Below, in pieces: positions 28,526-38,271 of a stretch of 61,709 nt of DNA. The notes under the pieces are model-generated. The model saw nothing but the letters and a program-made list of their open reading frames with translations. It was not told the origin of the DNA and ran no database searches. Source of the stretch: Gimesia sp. (GTDB taxonomy: Bacteria; Planctomycetota; Planctomycetia; Planctomycetales; Planctomycetaceae); NCBI RefSeq assembly GCF_040219335.1, contig NZ_JAVJSQ010000038.1, forward strand, positions 1 to 61,709, given 5' to 3'. The position numbers were made by a program, and so were the translations under genes. Position 1 is the stretch's first letter, and each line of letters starts with the position of its first letter.

Positions 28526-29770
28526 TTATTCATGTGACGATATCGGAGTCTCCTCAGTCACTTGAAATGGATCGGAATAGGTCGACCAGACTTCGGGACC
28601 ATCGATCCATTCAGAGTCCTGAAGCAGGCAACGGTCCAGGACTTTACGAATCAGGGTCTCATCCATGTCACGACCAATAAAGACCAGTTCCTGACGACGG
28701 TCCCCGTACTGTCCCTCATATCGGGACAGAATCTCCCTCTTCTGGTTTTGATCAATGTTCCACTCCTCCGGCTTTGTGGCAGCCCACCAGTAACCAGCGG
28801 GATCAAATCGCACGGAGATACCGGCGTGTGACCAGAGATTGGCAATATTATGCTGCGAAGCGAGCCAGGCAAAGCCTTTACTGCGGAGAACATGCTCCAG
28901 CCAGGAATCGTCTCTGTCCAGTGCCCGCCAGAGACGTTCCGGATGAAAGGGGCGACGGGCCTGGTAAGTGAAACTCTGCACTCCATATTCGTCGACTTCC
29001 GAATGAACTTCACCCCGCGGTGTTTCGAGCCAGCCTGTATGCGTAGAAGCCGAATCCATGTCAAACAGGCCTGTTCCCAGCACTTGTTTTAAATCGACTT
29101 TTCCGAATGAGGATTCGAGAATATGAGCGTTGGGATTCAGGTGCTGAATGACTGCATGCAGTTGTTCGAGTTCCTGCCTGCTGACAAGGTCTGCTTTATT
29201 GATCAGAATGATATTCGCAAATTCGACCTGATCGATGAGCAGGTCGACAATATTCCGTCGATCGTCTTCGCTCAGTCCCAGCTCCCGGTCAACCAGATCT
29301 TCGTGGGACTGATAGTCACGCTGAAAATTAGCGGCATCAATGACTGTTACAAGAGTGTCCAGCTGCGCGAAATCCGAGAGGCTTCTGCCTTCTTCATCTG
29401 CAAACGTGAAGGTCTCGGCGACAGGCATTGGTTCTGAAATGCCCGTCGATTCAATCAGGAGATAATCGAACCGCTGTTCCTGTGCCAGGCGACTGACTTC
29501 CACCATCAGATCTTCTCTGAGGGTGCAGCAGATGCAGCCATTGGACATTTCCACAAGCTTTTCTTCCGTACGGCTCAACGCCTGATTTCCTTCTCTCACC
29601 AATGCGGCGTCGATATTGATCTCACTCATGTCGTTGACGATCACAGCCACTTTCAGCCCGGCCCGATTGGCCAGAACGTGATTGAGCAGTGTGGTTTTTC
29701 CCGCTCCCAGGAAACCGGAGAGCACGGTCACGGGCAGTTTGCGAGGAACGTTTTCGGAACTCTGAATCAT
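28526..29770 (-). CDS. COG0523 GTPase, ZigA/CobW-type zinc metallochaperone
   Basis: The 414-residue cytoplasmic GTPase has Walker A GFLGAGKT at 19-26, the COG0523 signature GCICC with C79, C81 and C82, ESTGISEP, and NKAD. The C-terminal CobW-C domain (about 265-400) contains [10 protein letters not shown] and FAWLASQ, matching the ZigA subgroup, which delivers zinc during zinc shortage and is usually Zur-controlled. A 163-bp gap separates it from the permease upstream, so it could have its own promoter, although all genes back to 38162 run in the same direction. GGAG lies about 7 bases before the ATG. The link to zinc is family knowledge; other CobW proteins handle cobalt or iron. Confidence 0.9.
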   Translation of the reverse strand: MIQSSENVPRKLPVTVLSGFLGAGKTTLLNHVLANRAGLKVAVIVNDMSEINIDAALVREGNQALSRTEEKLVEMSNGCICCTLREDLMVEVSRLAQEQRFDYLLIESTGISEPMPVAETFTFADEEGRSLSDFAQLDTLVTVIDAANFQRDYQSHEDLVDRELGLSEDDRRNIVDLLIDQVEFANIILINKADLVSRQELEQLHAVIQHLNPNAHILESSFGKVDLKQVLGTGLFDMDSASTHTGWLETPRGEVHSEVDEYGVQSFTYQARRPFHPERLWRALDRDDSWLEHVLRSKGFAWLASQHNIANLWSHAGISVRFDPAGYWWAATKPEEWNIDQNQKREILSRYEGQYGDRRQELVFIGRDMDETLIRKVLDRCLLQDSEWIDGPEVWSTYSDPFQVTEETPISSHE

Positions 29771-29933
29771 GGGTAAACTCCATTCTGTAAAATGTGATTC
29801 GTATTATTGATTCCCGTGCTGTCAGAGACCTGACAGAGAGGAAGGATTTCAAGCAGCGATCAGACAGTGGCTTCGTGACGAAACCTGATGTGCGCAAGCT
29901 GAGGGTAATGATCCGGGACTGGAGGCGAGGAAC

Positions 29934-31472
29934 TCAGTTCATGTCCCTGAGATAAGCGTCCACCATGCGGCGATGTGTATGTTGTATATCCGCGACCAGA
30001 CGACGTATCTCTTCATGTTCTTCGTCCTCAATCTCGTGGGCCAGCAGTTCCAGCTTTTCCCGCAGCAATTGAGCCTTCCAGTGATGGTATTCACTAAGAT
30101 TCAGGTTTCGTAAATAGACGCCGACTTCCAGTTTGCGGGTCCAGTCATCATAGATGTCAATCCAGTATTTCGAGTGGGAGACGTTTCCAGACAAAGCGCC
30201 GGAAAGCGCTTCCGTCTTGGCAATCGTCATCTCTTCGCACACCACATCCGGTGAGGGGTAATAAGAAAAACAGCCGACTCCACTGGCAACGATCAGGCCG
30301 ACCAGAATCAAAATCCCCAGGACGGGACCGGGAAGCACAATGTCATATTTGCCGGACTTCACGGGTTCCACTTTTTTCAGCCAGTCTTCGATTCGTCCAC
30401 GGCGATCCACTAACCTCAGAAGAAAACCGATCAGGATCACGCCCCCCAGAATACCTGCCGAATAGATTTCATAGGGATCAATGACATGCCCCAGCTTCTG
30501 TTTCGCTGTTTGATAGAAGCTGGTCGTGCCCGGACTGAAAGGCTGGCAATAAATGTCGAACGCATGCGTGTGATCTGCCGGTTCAATATTGGTTGGGAAG
30601 AGCGGTTTCTCCACTCCATAGGCCAGCCCGATGATGACCAGCAGCAGGAGGCCAAACCAGACCATCGTTTTTTTCCAGTTGTAATTGCGAACGATCCAGG
30701 CCACCAGGCCCAGATTCACACCCGCACCGAGTACCAGCAGAATGAAGGCGGCACCGACCGAGTTGGCATGCTGAAACATTGATCCCAACTGAGACATCGC
30801 CAGCATGGGAGTCGCATAGACGGGAATCGCTACACCGGTCATCAGCAGGGGGGCGTATGAATTATCGTAGTTGACGGACCTCTGCAGACTGGCTTGCGGC
30901 AGAAATGCTCCCAGCAGAGCGACTCCTGCCAGACCGATCAGGATATATACCAGGCTGGCTCCAGATGCTTCTTTGGCTGCACTGTAACCGACAGATAAAA
31001 CGCGTTTGATTCCGTAGGGGATTACCTGGTCATCGGCTGGTTGTTCTGTTTTCTCAGGGAACAGTCGGTCCCAGATGGTTCCCACCAGGGTGACGATGAG
31101 CAGCGAGAAGAGTGCGAAGGTCAGGATCGTGACCGGCTCGGAAAGGGTCAGTCCGTAGAGCAGAGAAAGCGGGTTAAACAGCGGGGCAGACATGGCGAAA
31201 GCAATAATCGTGCCTCCTGCCAGTCCTGCTTTCTTTAACTCTCGGGCAACGGGGATGACGCCCAACGAACAGACCGGAAGCAGCATCCCGATCACCCAGG
31301 CCCGGAACAGAGAGGATCGGGTGCCTTCACCAAACAGCCTTCTGGTTTCTACGGAACCAAAGAATCGCTGAAAGATAGCTGCAATAAACAAACCTGCCAG
31401 AATGAAGGGAGCGGCTTCCAGCAGGCACTGTACGAAGCGGAGTGCGAAGCCCCAGAGATAGTATTGAATCAT
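29934..31472 (-). CDS. Permease of the COG0701 (YraQ/ArsP, SO_0444-like) family
   Basis: The 512-residue membrane protein has about ten helices. The N-terminal half contains LEAAPFILAGLFIAA, MLLPVCSLGVIPVARELKKAG and MSAPLFNPLSLLYGL, the paired signature of COG0701 permeases. The second half repeats the pattern with TGVAIPVYATPMLAMSQLG. A hydrophilic segment near 285-335 contains His and Cys (DHTHAFDIYCQPF), and the last 120 residues are helical and outside the membrane. Relatives export arsenicals or copper/zinc, so metal efflux or transfer is likely. It lies 52 bp from the His-rich lipoprotein gene upstream. Direction and metal are not decided by the sequence. Confidence 0.82.
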   Translation of the reverse strand: MIQYYLWGFALRFVQCLLEAAPFILAGLFIAAIFQRFFGSVETRRLFGEGTRSSLFRAWVIGMLLPVCSLGVIPVARELKKAGLAGGTIIAFAMSAPLFNPLSLLYGLTLSEPVTILTFALFSLLIVTLVGTIWDRLFPEKTEQPADDQVIPYGIKRVLSVGYSAAKEASGASLVYILIGLAGVALLGAFLPQASLQRSVNYDNSYAPLLMTGVAIPVYATPMLAMSQLGSMFQHANSVGAAFILLVLGAGVNLGLVAWIVRNYNWKKTMVWFGLLLLVIIGLAYGVEKPLFPTNIEPADHTHAFDIYCQPFSPGTTSFYQTAKQKLGHVIDPYEIYSAGILGGVILIGFLLRLVDRRGRIEDWLKKVEPVKSGKYDIVLPGPVLGILILVGLIVASGVGCFSYYPSPDVVCEEMTIAKTEALSGALSGNVSHSKYWIDIYDDWTRKLEVGVYLRNLNLSEYHHWKAQLLREKLELLAHEIEDEEHEEIRRLVADIQHTHRRMVDAYLRDMN

Positions 31473-31524
31473 GACGAAGTTCCGAATCAGAAAGAGAAGT
31501 CAGAAAAAATGAGCCTTGCGTCGG

Positions 31525-31998
31525 TTAACTTTGAAACTTCTTTGTTTCTGAGCGTCCCGTATACTGTTTTAATTTGTCGACCAGGAGAAAGTAGCGGCCG
31601 ACCAGAGTGGCGTCGACCTGGGAGAAATCCGTCTGTTGAAAGACCGATTTAATCTCAGTGGAAAGCTGTTGGACCTCATTCCAGTCCTTGTGTTTCAATT
31701 CGCTGTCGGCTGCCAGTTCAGGGATCCAGTCAATGATTTCCCCCAGTTGCTGTTTTTCCTCCTGGTTCACCGAGGCCGGACTCTGATTCAGCAGAGTTCT
31801 CATCCGGCTGTCCAGTTCTCTCACAGTCTGGGTATAAGTTTTAGGCTTATGTTCCGGAATATGATGTTCCAGGTGATCTTCTTCCGTAGCTGATTCCCCA
31901 GTCTGAGTACATCCGGCCTGAATTGAACTCAGGAGACTTCCCAGACACAGTACGGTAATGACCGGGAATCGACTTTTGAAAAGAGGCTCATGTTGCAT
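31525..31998 (-). CDS. Small exported protein, probable lipoprotein with His-rich segment
   Basis: The 157-residue protein has a signal sequence ending SSIQAGC at 25-31; Gly before Cys fits lipidation, although the -3 residue is Gln rather than Leu. A short His-rich acidic stretch (EDHLEHHIPEH, about 41-51) could bind metal. The rest is helical without a recognised family. It lies between the MoxR and permease genes with 47 and 52 bp gaps, so it is likely part of the same transcript. A periplasmic metal carrier is an attractive guess given the neighbours, but no domain supports it directly. Confidence 0.65.
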   Translation of the reverse strand: MQHEPLFKSRFPVITVLCLGSLLSSIQAGCTQTGESATEEDHLEHHIPEHKPKTYTQTVRELDSRMRTLLNQSPASVNQEEKQQLGEIIDWIPELAADSELKHKDWNEVQQLSTEIKSVFQQTDFSQVDATLVGRYFLLVDKLKQYTGRSETKKFQS

Positions 31999-32045
31999 TG
32001 GTCTGCCTGTGATTACGAAAGAGAAGAAACCTTTGAGTAATGAAT

Positions 32046-33026
32046 TCAGTTAGAGGACGGCAATGTATATTCGGGCAGCTTCACCGATTTGAGTATCTCC
32101 TCAATCAGTGCCCGGCTTTCAGACTGATCCACGCCCAGGCGAACACTGAGCACGGGCAGGGCCGTTTCCAACAGATCGTCAGGGATGACATAACTTCTCT
32201 GCTCCAGAAAAGCGTGTGCCTGGGCAACCCGCTGCCAGGTCAGTAAACCACGCGGGCTCAATCCCAGGCTGACCTGCGCGTGTTTACGGGTCACATTTCC
32301 GATCTGAACCAGATAGCGTTGCACCGACTCTGCTACGGGAATCGCCACAATCTTGCGTTGCATGTCCAGAAGTTCCTGTTCGCCAAACACCGGTTCCAGT
32401 TCAGCGATTACATCCGTATTTTGATCGATGGCTGCAGCCAGCATGCGGATTTCATCGTTTTCTTCCGGGTATCCGATGCTCAGCTTCATGGAAAACCGGT
32501 CGAGCTGTGCTTCGGGCAGGGGGTAAGTACCATGCTGATCGATCGGGTTCTGTGTGGCGATCACGAAATAATCCTGAGATAACTGGTAGCGAACCGCATC
32601 CACGGTCACCTGCCGTTCTGCCATCGCTTCGAGTAACGCACTCTGGGTACGGGGAGTCGCTCGATTGATCTCATCTGCCAGCATGATGTCGGAAAAGACG
32701 GGCCCCTGACGAAATTCAAATTCATGTGTCTTCTGATTGAAAATATTGAAGCCGGTGATATCGCTGGGCAGTAAGTCGGGTGTGCATTGCACTCTGGCAA
32801 ACCGGCCCCCAATCAGTGTGGCGAGTGCTTTGGCCAGCATCGTCTTGCCCAGACCGGGGTGGTCTTCCAGCAGCAGATGACCGCGGGAAAGCAGGCAGAT
32901 GATCACATTGTCGATGACATCCGCTTTCCCTTTGAGCACCTGATTCAGTTTGTCTCGCAGTTGATCGACTCTGGAATATTCCTGTTGTAAATCCATCTGG
33001 ATGTTTTTTTCTAATAGAGATGCCAT
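32046..33026 (-). CDS. MoxR-family AAA+ ATPase
   Basis: The 326-residue ATPase has Walker A EDHPGLGKTMLAKALA (about 54-69), Walker B IMLADEINRA (about 113-122), a sensor-1 region VIATQNPIDQ and the C-terminal lid LSPRGLLTWQRVAQAHAFL. MoxR proteins are chaperone-like ATPases that usually work with DUF58 proteins, as here. It follows the transglutaminase-like gene by 35 bp and precedes the small lipoprotein gene, giving the familiar DUF58-transglutaminase-MoxR trio inside a metal-linked run. Its client is unknown. A moderate ribosome site (GCAGG) precedes the ATG. Confidence 0.93.
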   Translation of the reverse strand: MASLLEKNIQMDLQQEYSRVDQLRDKLNQVLKGKADVIDNVIICLLSRGHLLLEDHPGLGKTMLAKALATLIGGRFARVQCTPDLLPSDITGFNIFNQKTHEFEFRQGPVFSDIMLADEINRATPRTQSALLEAMAERQVTVDAVRYQLSQDYFVIATQNPIDQHGTYPLPEAQLDRFSMKLSIGYPEENDEIRMLAAAIDQNTDVIAELEPVFGEQELLDMQRKIVAIPVAESVQRYLVQIGNVTRKHAQVSLGLSPRGLLTWQRVAQAHAFLEQRSYVIPDDLLETALPVLSVRLGVDQSESRALIEEILKSVKLPEYTLPSSN

Positions 33027-33061
33027 GCGTGCCTGCTTATAAAAATGGATAAATGCGTCTG

Positions 33062-35401
33062 TCAGGGCGTCCGTTTAACCCAGCGGGCTTCGTTTATGAT
33101 TTGATAACAGCAGTCGCTGATCTGTTCTCTGCCGGGAGACTGAACCTGATCAGCGGAACTGGGAGCAAAGGCGGCCCAGTTCACATAGTAAGCCAGATCC
33201 GCCAGACAGTTTGCGTTGACCGATAAATGTTCTGATTGCTGCCTGAACCACTGGTTGAGGGACATTGTCAGTGGTCGCTTCTGTCCCTGGCCTCTGATGC
33301 GTAATTCGAGCAGCCAGAGGGTTCTGAAAATCAACCGGCGGGTATCGCGGGGGCGATAGAGTCTGAGCCAGCCCGTGATCAGGCAGGCACTGATCTGATA
33401 CCGGAAGAGGCAGACGCCGATGAGGCTTGCGAGTGCGATGAAACAGAAAACGAAGTGATTGCAAATCCAGTAGGTAGCAACCAGGATCGCTTCGACGGTT
33501 CTCTCATATAAAGACAGGGGGGGTCCCAGTACCGCATAACCGGCTGTGGGCTCGATGGTACACCAGTCATCAGGCCCCGGTCCGACTTTCACCTCTACCC
33601 AGAAATGGACATCGTCTGCACAGACCGGAGTGTGGTCCGATTTCAAATCATAGTCAGCCGGACTGGCGTAGAAGCCACTGACCAGCCTGGTCGAGTATCC
33701 CAGGGAACGTAGCATCAGGGCGGCGGATGAGGCAATCAGGTAATCTGGGCCCACCTTGCTTTCGAACAGGAATTCATCCAGAGGCAACTGTTGCTTTCCA
33801 TCAAAAGCGACTGAGCGATCTTGCTCGAAGTGTTCGCGGTGATACTGCTCAATTTTCTTAATTCGATCCCAGTCATTCTCCGTGTCAGCGACCAGCTGAT
33901 TTGCCAGTCTGCGAATTTTGGGAATCAGCGGTACTTCAGGTAGCGCGATGTAATGCTTCTGCTGATGCGACAGGGCAGCGAAGCGGGCATCGCGATACTG
34001 AATCTGTTTTTGATCGGGAAAATGGCTGATCAAATGCATGGGAACCAGGCGGGGCAACTCTTTGCGTTCGAGTTTCACAATGCTGTCCTGATACCAGCCA
34101 AACAGGTCCAGGCGATCAACCAGGTCAATATGAATCTCGCGCAGGTGCAGGGGAGCCGGAAGCTGATTCGATTTCAGGTGGTTATTGGTAATGACGTGCA
34201 GTTCGTTCCTGCACTCCTGGGACAGCGTATGGGCTTTCCCATTCACAACGATCCAGGGTTTTTCAAAGCGCTCTTTGAGAGTAATGCTCTTCTTAAAGTC
34301 TGTTTTTAATGGTTCGCTGAACCAGTTCACTCCATCGAAAATATCGTACGTCTCCATGCGCAGGTGCAGGGGAGTCCTGCCCGACACATGCAGTATTGCA
34401 TCGGATGAAATACCATCTGACGATTTTTCTTCAGCTACTTTCTGGTCTCTCGCCGTCGAAAAGTGACGGTTGATATTCTCGGCATCAGGCAGCTCTTTTT
34501 CCTCAATTTTCTGATCCTGCAGTTTCAGTCCAATCGCCCGATCGATGTTCTTCGAGATTTCCCCTGGTTCTTCGTACGTATCAGACATGATGTCGTAGAG
34601 GCTCGGGTCATCCGAAGACATGAAAGGAGCGTTTTCGATGGGAGCAAAGCTGCGGATATCGTACTTGCCGGCCACCAGCAATTCTCCGTCGCCGAGTCCA
34701 TCCCTGGCATGAAGATCACCTCGACTGTCTCCACCGGAACTGGGGATGAACCCCTTAAAAGTGTGAACTATCGGGTTCTCACCGGAAAACGAGACGATCA
34801 TAAAGAGCAGCACTGCCATTGCAGACAGCAGCAGATACTTGCCCAGATTCTGTTTTTTGACCGCCGGAAGCAGGGCCACTTTCAGGCTGTTCCAGTGAGA
34901 ATAGAACAGCCAGAAAAAACCCAGCACGAGTTCCAGACCCGCGAGTGCAATCATGTCCGGGCCGGAATAAGTGGTGGCGGCACAGATCATCAGAAAGATC
35001 GATCCCCAGGCAGCAAAACGCTGGTACTTTCCCCAGCAACCGGCTGCAGCCATCACCAGAATGGTATTCTTGACCGCAAACATCAGGATCAGTTCAAAAG
35101 GCCTGCCAGTGCCAAAAAAGATACGTTGAACAGGTTCCCAGGCCAGGCTGAGCAGCATGACGGCCAGCAGAATCAGGTTCACCGTCGATTCTACACCGCC
35201 CCGTTTTTTGAGCGCGAGGAAGTACCTGGCTCCCAGAAAAGCCACCGTCACTTCAATGAGTGTATTGACAGCGATCCAGGTGCGGGAATATCTACCATGA
35301 GAGTCTGAAATACAGAGCGCCAATGCCCCCGTCAGGACCATCGCGATACTGACGTAATGCAGGATCCGGCTCTCCGCAGAATTGGTTCGTTCAGCCGGCA
35401 T
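33062..35401 (-). CDS. Membrane transglutaminase-like protein, catalytic residues apparently replaced
   Basis: I chose ATG 35401 (product about 779 residues, MPAERTNSAESR...) because GGAAG lies about 10 bases before it and it overlaps the DUF58 stop by 11 bp; an upstream start at 35530 would lie deep inside that gene. Six or so helices fill residues 15-220, then a large exported region, a TGase core (about 500-640), one more helix and a cytoplasmic tail. Where TgpA-type enzymes have G-(F/Y)-C-E-H, this protein reads G-P-D553-Y-L; His599 is kept (VHFWVEV), and the Asp of DPT is Glu617 (IEPTAG). The triad therefore looks lost, suggesting a binding or structural role. Confidence 0.85.
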   Translation of the reverse strand: MPAERTNSAESRILHYVSIAMVLTGALALCISDSHGRYSRTWIAVNTLIEVTVAFLGARYFLALKKRGGVESTVNLILLAVMLLSLAWEPVQRIFFGTGRPFELILMFAVKNTILVMAAAGCWGKYQRFAAWGSIFLMICAATTYSGPDMIALAGLELVLGFFWLFYSHWNSLKVALLPAVKKQNLGKYLLLSAMAVLLFMIVSFSGENPIVHTFKGFIPSSGGDSRGDLHARDGLGDGELLVAGKYDIRSFAPIENAPFMSSDDPSLYDIMSDTYEEPGEISKNIDRAIGLKLQDQKIEEKELPDAENINRHFSTARDQKVAEEKSSDGISSDAILHVSGRTPLHLRMETYDIFDGVNWFSEPLKTDFKKSITLKERFEKPWIVVNGKAHTLSQECRNELHVITNNHLKSNQLPAPLHLREIHIDLVDRLDLFGWYQDSIVKLERKELPRLVPMHLISHFPDQKQIQYRDARFAALSHQQKHYIALPEVPLIPKIRRLANQLVADTENDWDRIKKIEQYHREHFEQDRSVAFDGKQQLPLDEFLFESKVGPDYLIASSAALMLRSLGYSTRLVSGFYASPADYDLKSDHTPVCADDVHFWVEVKVGPGPDDWCTIEPTAGYAVLGPPLSLYERTVEAILVATYWICNHFVFCFIALASLIGVCLFRYQISACLITGWLRLYRPRDTRRLIFRTLWLLELRIRGQGQKRPLTMSLNQWFRQQSEHLSVNANCLADLAYYVNWAAFAPSSADQVQSPGREQISDCCYQIINEARWVKRTP

Positions 35402-36677
35402 AGCACGCTTTCTTCCAACTGTCAGTAAATGCCTTTTGACGACTTTCTTCCGGGCTGTCCAGGTGTAACCAGGGTTCGCATTCGCACGTTGGTTGATTCC
35501 CCGATTGTCGGGCAGGGGCATCCTGAACAACGATCATTCGGGAACGAAGACGGTTCACTCCCTGATTGACCCGTTGCGCGAAGCCACTGCTGTTCGTAAC
35601 AATGAATTCAGGCAGGGGAGAAGCAGCCTGCTTTCGTACGGAATTCTCGAGTCCCCCGTTGGGGATGGAAGCCAGTTCATCAAGAAGTTTATGCAGGTCT
35701 CTCTGATTTCCATCGCAGCGAAACAACTGATCGCCCACGAGGCATTCCACTGAAGCATGCTGATTTAACAGTGAGTGACAGATACTGGCTGTGATGCGAA
35801 TCACCGCTTCCAGGGAGTCGTCGTTCCCATGCCGGTAATGCGATCGCTGGAGATCGGGAATCACACGCAGAGCACAAACCGCCGCTGCCTGGCGTTCGGT
35901 GACAATCATCTGGCCCTGCCTGGCGGATTGCGACCAGTGCACCCGCCGCAGGGAGTCGCCCAGTCGGAAAGCCCGGGTGCCAATCACATCGCCGTAATCT
36001 CCTGCCCGGTGCGAAGTAAAGCGGTCTTCGCTGGAAGTGACTTCTCGCAGCTCAGGCATAAAGGCCAGCTGGGAGATCTCCGGCCAGACGATCAATACGG
36101 AATCGACGGACAACGGAATCTTCTTTTTGTATAACCCGAACGGAAAGGCGGTCTCCAGGAAAGCAGTGCTGGTTGAATAAATACCTCGTTTCCGGGGACT
36201 GAAATCCCAGATATACTCACTGGTTTTCCAGCCAGGAATACAGTCGATGGCAACTTCACACAGGTGGTCATCATGTTCTGAGAAGGGATGCCGCAGGTAA
36301 ACACCCCAGGCGGGCCAGGGCCAGCTGTTTTTGACGATCAGTCTGGCACCGACAGGTTCCCCGCACCGGGTACGAACTTTGTTAAAGGAGAGTTCTGCAG
36401 AAAGTCCCTGCACGCTGATCCAGGGCCACAAGACGCCGACCAGAATGATCATCGCCAGGGCAGCCGCGATATACAGAATCGCCGTATTGACCAGCAGCCC
36501 GCAAATGAAGGCGGTCAAAATGCTGATCGCCAGGCACCAGAACGGGTTTCTGACCCAGTAGACCCATTGATTGAGCTGGGGGCAGAAATCGTAATGGAGC
36601 ATCGTGTTGACGGTGTCTAACCACGAATGAGCAGTCTCTGACTGCTTATGAACATTCAGTTTATCTGGTTCATGCAT
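35391..36677 (-). CDS. DUF58 membrane protein
   Basis: The 428-residue protein has two N-terminal helices (about 45-90) and an exported or cytoplasmic DUF58 domain. The family signature appears as SSEDRFTSHRAGDYGDVIGTR followed by LGDSLRRVHWSQSARQGQ (about 225-260), then a von Willebrand-A-like region. GAGGTG lies 6 bases before the ATG. DUF58 proteins act with MoxR ATPases and transglutaminase-like partners, which are the next two genes; the first overlaps it by 11 bp. The molecular role of the trio is not known. Confidence 0.9.
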   Translation of the reverse strand: MHEPDKLNVHKQSETAHSWLDTVNTMLHYDFCPQLNQWVYWVRNPFWCLAISILTAFICGLLVNTAILYIAAALAMIILVGVLWPWISVQGLSAELSFNKVRTRCGEPVGARLIVKNSWPWPAWGVYLRHPFSEHDDHLCEVAIDCIPGWKTSEYIWDFSPRKRGIYSTSTAFLETAFPFGLYKKKIPLSVDSVLIVWPEISQLAFMPELREVTSSEDRFTSHRAGDYGDVIGTRAFRLGDSLRRVHWSQSARQGQMIVTERQAAAVCALRVIPDLQRSHYRHGNDDSLEAVIRITASICHSLLNQHASVECLVGDQLFRCDGNQRDLHKLLDELASIPNGGLENSVRKQAASPLPEFIVTNSSGFAQRVNQGVNRLRSRMIVVQDAPARQSGNQPTCECEPWLHLDSPEESRQKAFTDSWKKACYAG

Positions 36678-36714
36678 AGTTCACCTCATATGCCCGGAGA
36701 AATATTATTGATGA

Positions 36715-37134
36715 TTATTTAAAGGGACTTCCCTGTCCCTGTGATAAGTGAAACGATCCGTCCTGATATTCCACACAAGTCCATACGGTCTGATTTATCT
36801 GGTGTTTAATCCAGTAAAAACGCCTTTTTCGCTGCGTACCATGATAGACTTCCGGGAAACCCTGCAGTTCCGGGCTACCAACCATACTTGGGTTGGCTTT
36901 GAAATAGTGTCCCAGGAGGTCGCTGTCTGACTTGCCAATTGAAGTCTCTCTTTGCCACTGCACCCCATCAATTTCCAGAACCGCAGGCGGGTCGACAATT
37001 GCGGGGCCCTTCAGGTCTGTTCCCTCACCGGAACAGGCGGTCCACAGAGCTGGGGCTGTCAGCAATAGCAGTACAAGGGGTCGTCGAACAATAAGTTGAG
37101 AGTTAACAGGCATGGGAGAGGTCAGTGCATTCAT
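36715..37134 (-). CDS. Small exported protein of unknown function
   Basis: The 139-residue protein has a signal sequence ending PALWTAC-SGEG (about residue 34); TAC before Ser suggests a lipoprotein, although position -3 is Trp rather than Leu. The mature part (VLEIDGVQWQRETSIGKSDSDLLGHYFKANPSM) contains one Cys and many aromatic residues and matches no family I recognise. ATG 37113 (MPVNSQLIV) is an alternative start. It sits between the DUF1559 gene (59 bp) and the DUF58 gene (37 bp), and is likely cotranscribed with them. Confidence 0.65.
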   Translation of the reverse strand: MNALTSPMPVNSQLIVRRPLVLLLLTAPALWTACSGEGTDLKGPAIVDPPAVLEIDGVQWQRETSIGKSDSDLLGHYFKANPSMVGSPELQGFPEVYHGTQRKRRFYWIKHQINQTVWTCVEYQDGSFHLSQGQGSPFK

Positions 37135-37193
37135 CGGAAAAATAAAACATCATTTCTAATCAGACTGTCTTAGGAGCAAGGCTATACGAACGG

Positions 37194-38162
37194 TCAAAAT
37201 TCACCCAAAACCTGGCCATCAGCGCGACTGAACAGATTACGCAGCGTCTCCAGATGGATGTTCTCGCCCAGAAACCGCACGCTTCCGTCACAGAGTAGGA
37301 CATTGGCACCGCCAACATGCAGGCTGCGGGCTCCTGAAACGACCTCCCCATGATGAACCACATCAGGTGATTGTGAATTAGGGGAGTAGTATCCGTGGAC
37401 AAGCGTGGTGTAGCCAAGCCCCCGAATCCACATCCCGGCACGGCCTCCATCGTAGGCCGAAGCAGCTTGGGAAACGAGAGCATCGGAATTCACACTACAG
37501 GCCCCCCCGCCAGAGACGCGTTTCATCTGCCGATTCGGATCCAGGAGTGTTCCTGTGTCAGGTCCTCTGGCCCCAAACAGAGTTTCCGCCATGAAGATCG
37601 TATTCGTGGTTCCATCAGTAATATCGCGCAGTCGCGTCGAGGAACCACGCCAGAAGAGGCCATCATTGGCTGTTGTGCAATACTCCAGGTTGAGCCCGGA
37701 GCCACCATTGACAAGGTAGTTTGACCCCGCCCAGACAGCTCCATTTGAATCGGTGTAGAACACATTTCCCGCATCACTGGGGCACATAAAGATCGGAATT
37801 GTCTGTTTAACGACATCCACCAGACCCGGGTTGAGAGTGGCCGCCCAGGGGGGACCTGATAACAGTGGCTCACTGAAATCGATCAGATTGTGCAGATTAG
37901 CCTGATCAATGTAAGGCAGCAACTGAGCTGAAGGGGAGTAGCCATACAGCGAGTCGGCGGCCATCAATGGGAGACGCGAATGTGTGGAATAGTAATTATG
38001 GAGCGCCAAACCAAGTTGTTTCAAATTATTTTTGCACTGAGTTCGTCTGGCTGCTTCACGTGCCATCTGGACTGCAGGCAGCAGCAGGGCAAGGAGAATG
38101 GCGATGATGGCAATTACCACCAGTAATTCGATCAGTGTGAAACCACGATGTTTGCGTTTCAT
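37194..38162 (-). CDS. DUF1559 pseudopilin-like protein
   Basis: I chose ATG 38162 since GGAG precedes it and the product begins MKRKHRG-FTLIELLVVIAIIA, a type IV prepilin leader cut between Gly and Phe. The 322-residue protein continues with ALLLPAVQMAREAARRTQCKNNLKQLGLALHNY and ends in a strand ANVLLCDGSVRFL, both hallmarks of DUF1559 (SBP_bac_10). These proteins are very numerous in planctomycetes and are exported by a type II secretion-like system; their role is unknown. It is the first gene after a Fur/Zur-like operator at 38272-38295, which makes it a probable metal-responsive member and the head of a long transcript. Confidence 0.92.
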   Translation of the reverse strand: MKRKHRGFTLIELLVVIAIIAILLALLLPAVQMAREAARRTQCKNNLKQLGLALHNYYSTHSRLPLMAADSLYGYSPSAQLLPYIDQANLHNLIDFSEPLLSGPPWAATLNPGLVDVVKQTIPIFMCPSDAGNVFYTDSNGAVWAGSNYLVNGGSGLNLEYCTTANDGLFWRGSSTRLRDITDGTTNTIFMAETLFGARGPDTGTLLDPNRQMKRVSGGGACSVNSDALVSQAASAYDGGRAGMWIRGLGYTTLVHGYYSPNSQSPDVVHHGEVVSGARSLHVGGANVLLCDGSVRFLGENIHLETLRNLFSRADGQVLGEF

Positions 38163-38271
38163 GTTCTTTACTCCAACGGATTTTGAAAAAGTAGTATCGA
38201 ATCCGGCGTTAGGCGGCGGCTTGCCTGAATCTATGACTGAATACGCACAATACATTTAATATACGCATTAA

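Noticed and set aside
34463..35308. 281-codon plus-strand frame opposite the transglutaminase-like gene
   Set aside because: The opposite strand codes for a membrane protein with clear helices and core motifs; the plus frame is composition-driven.
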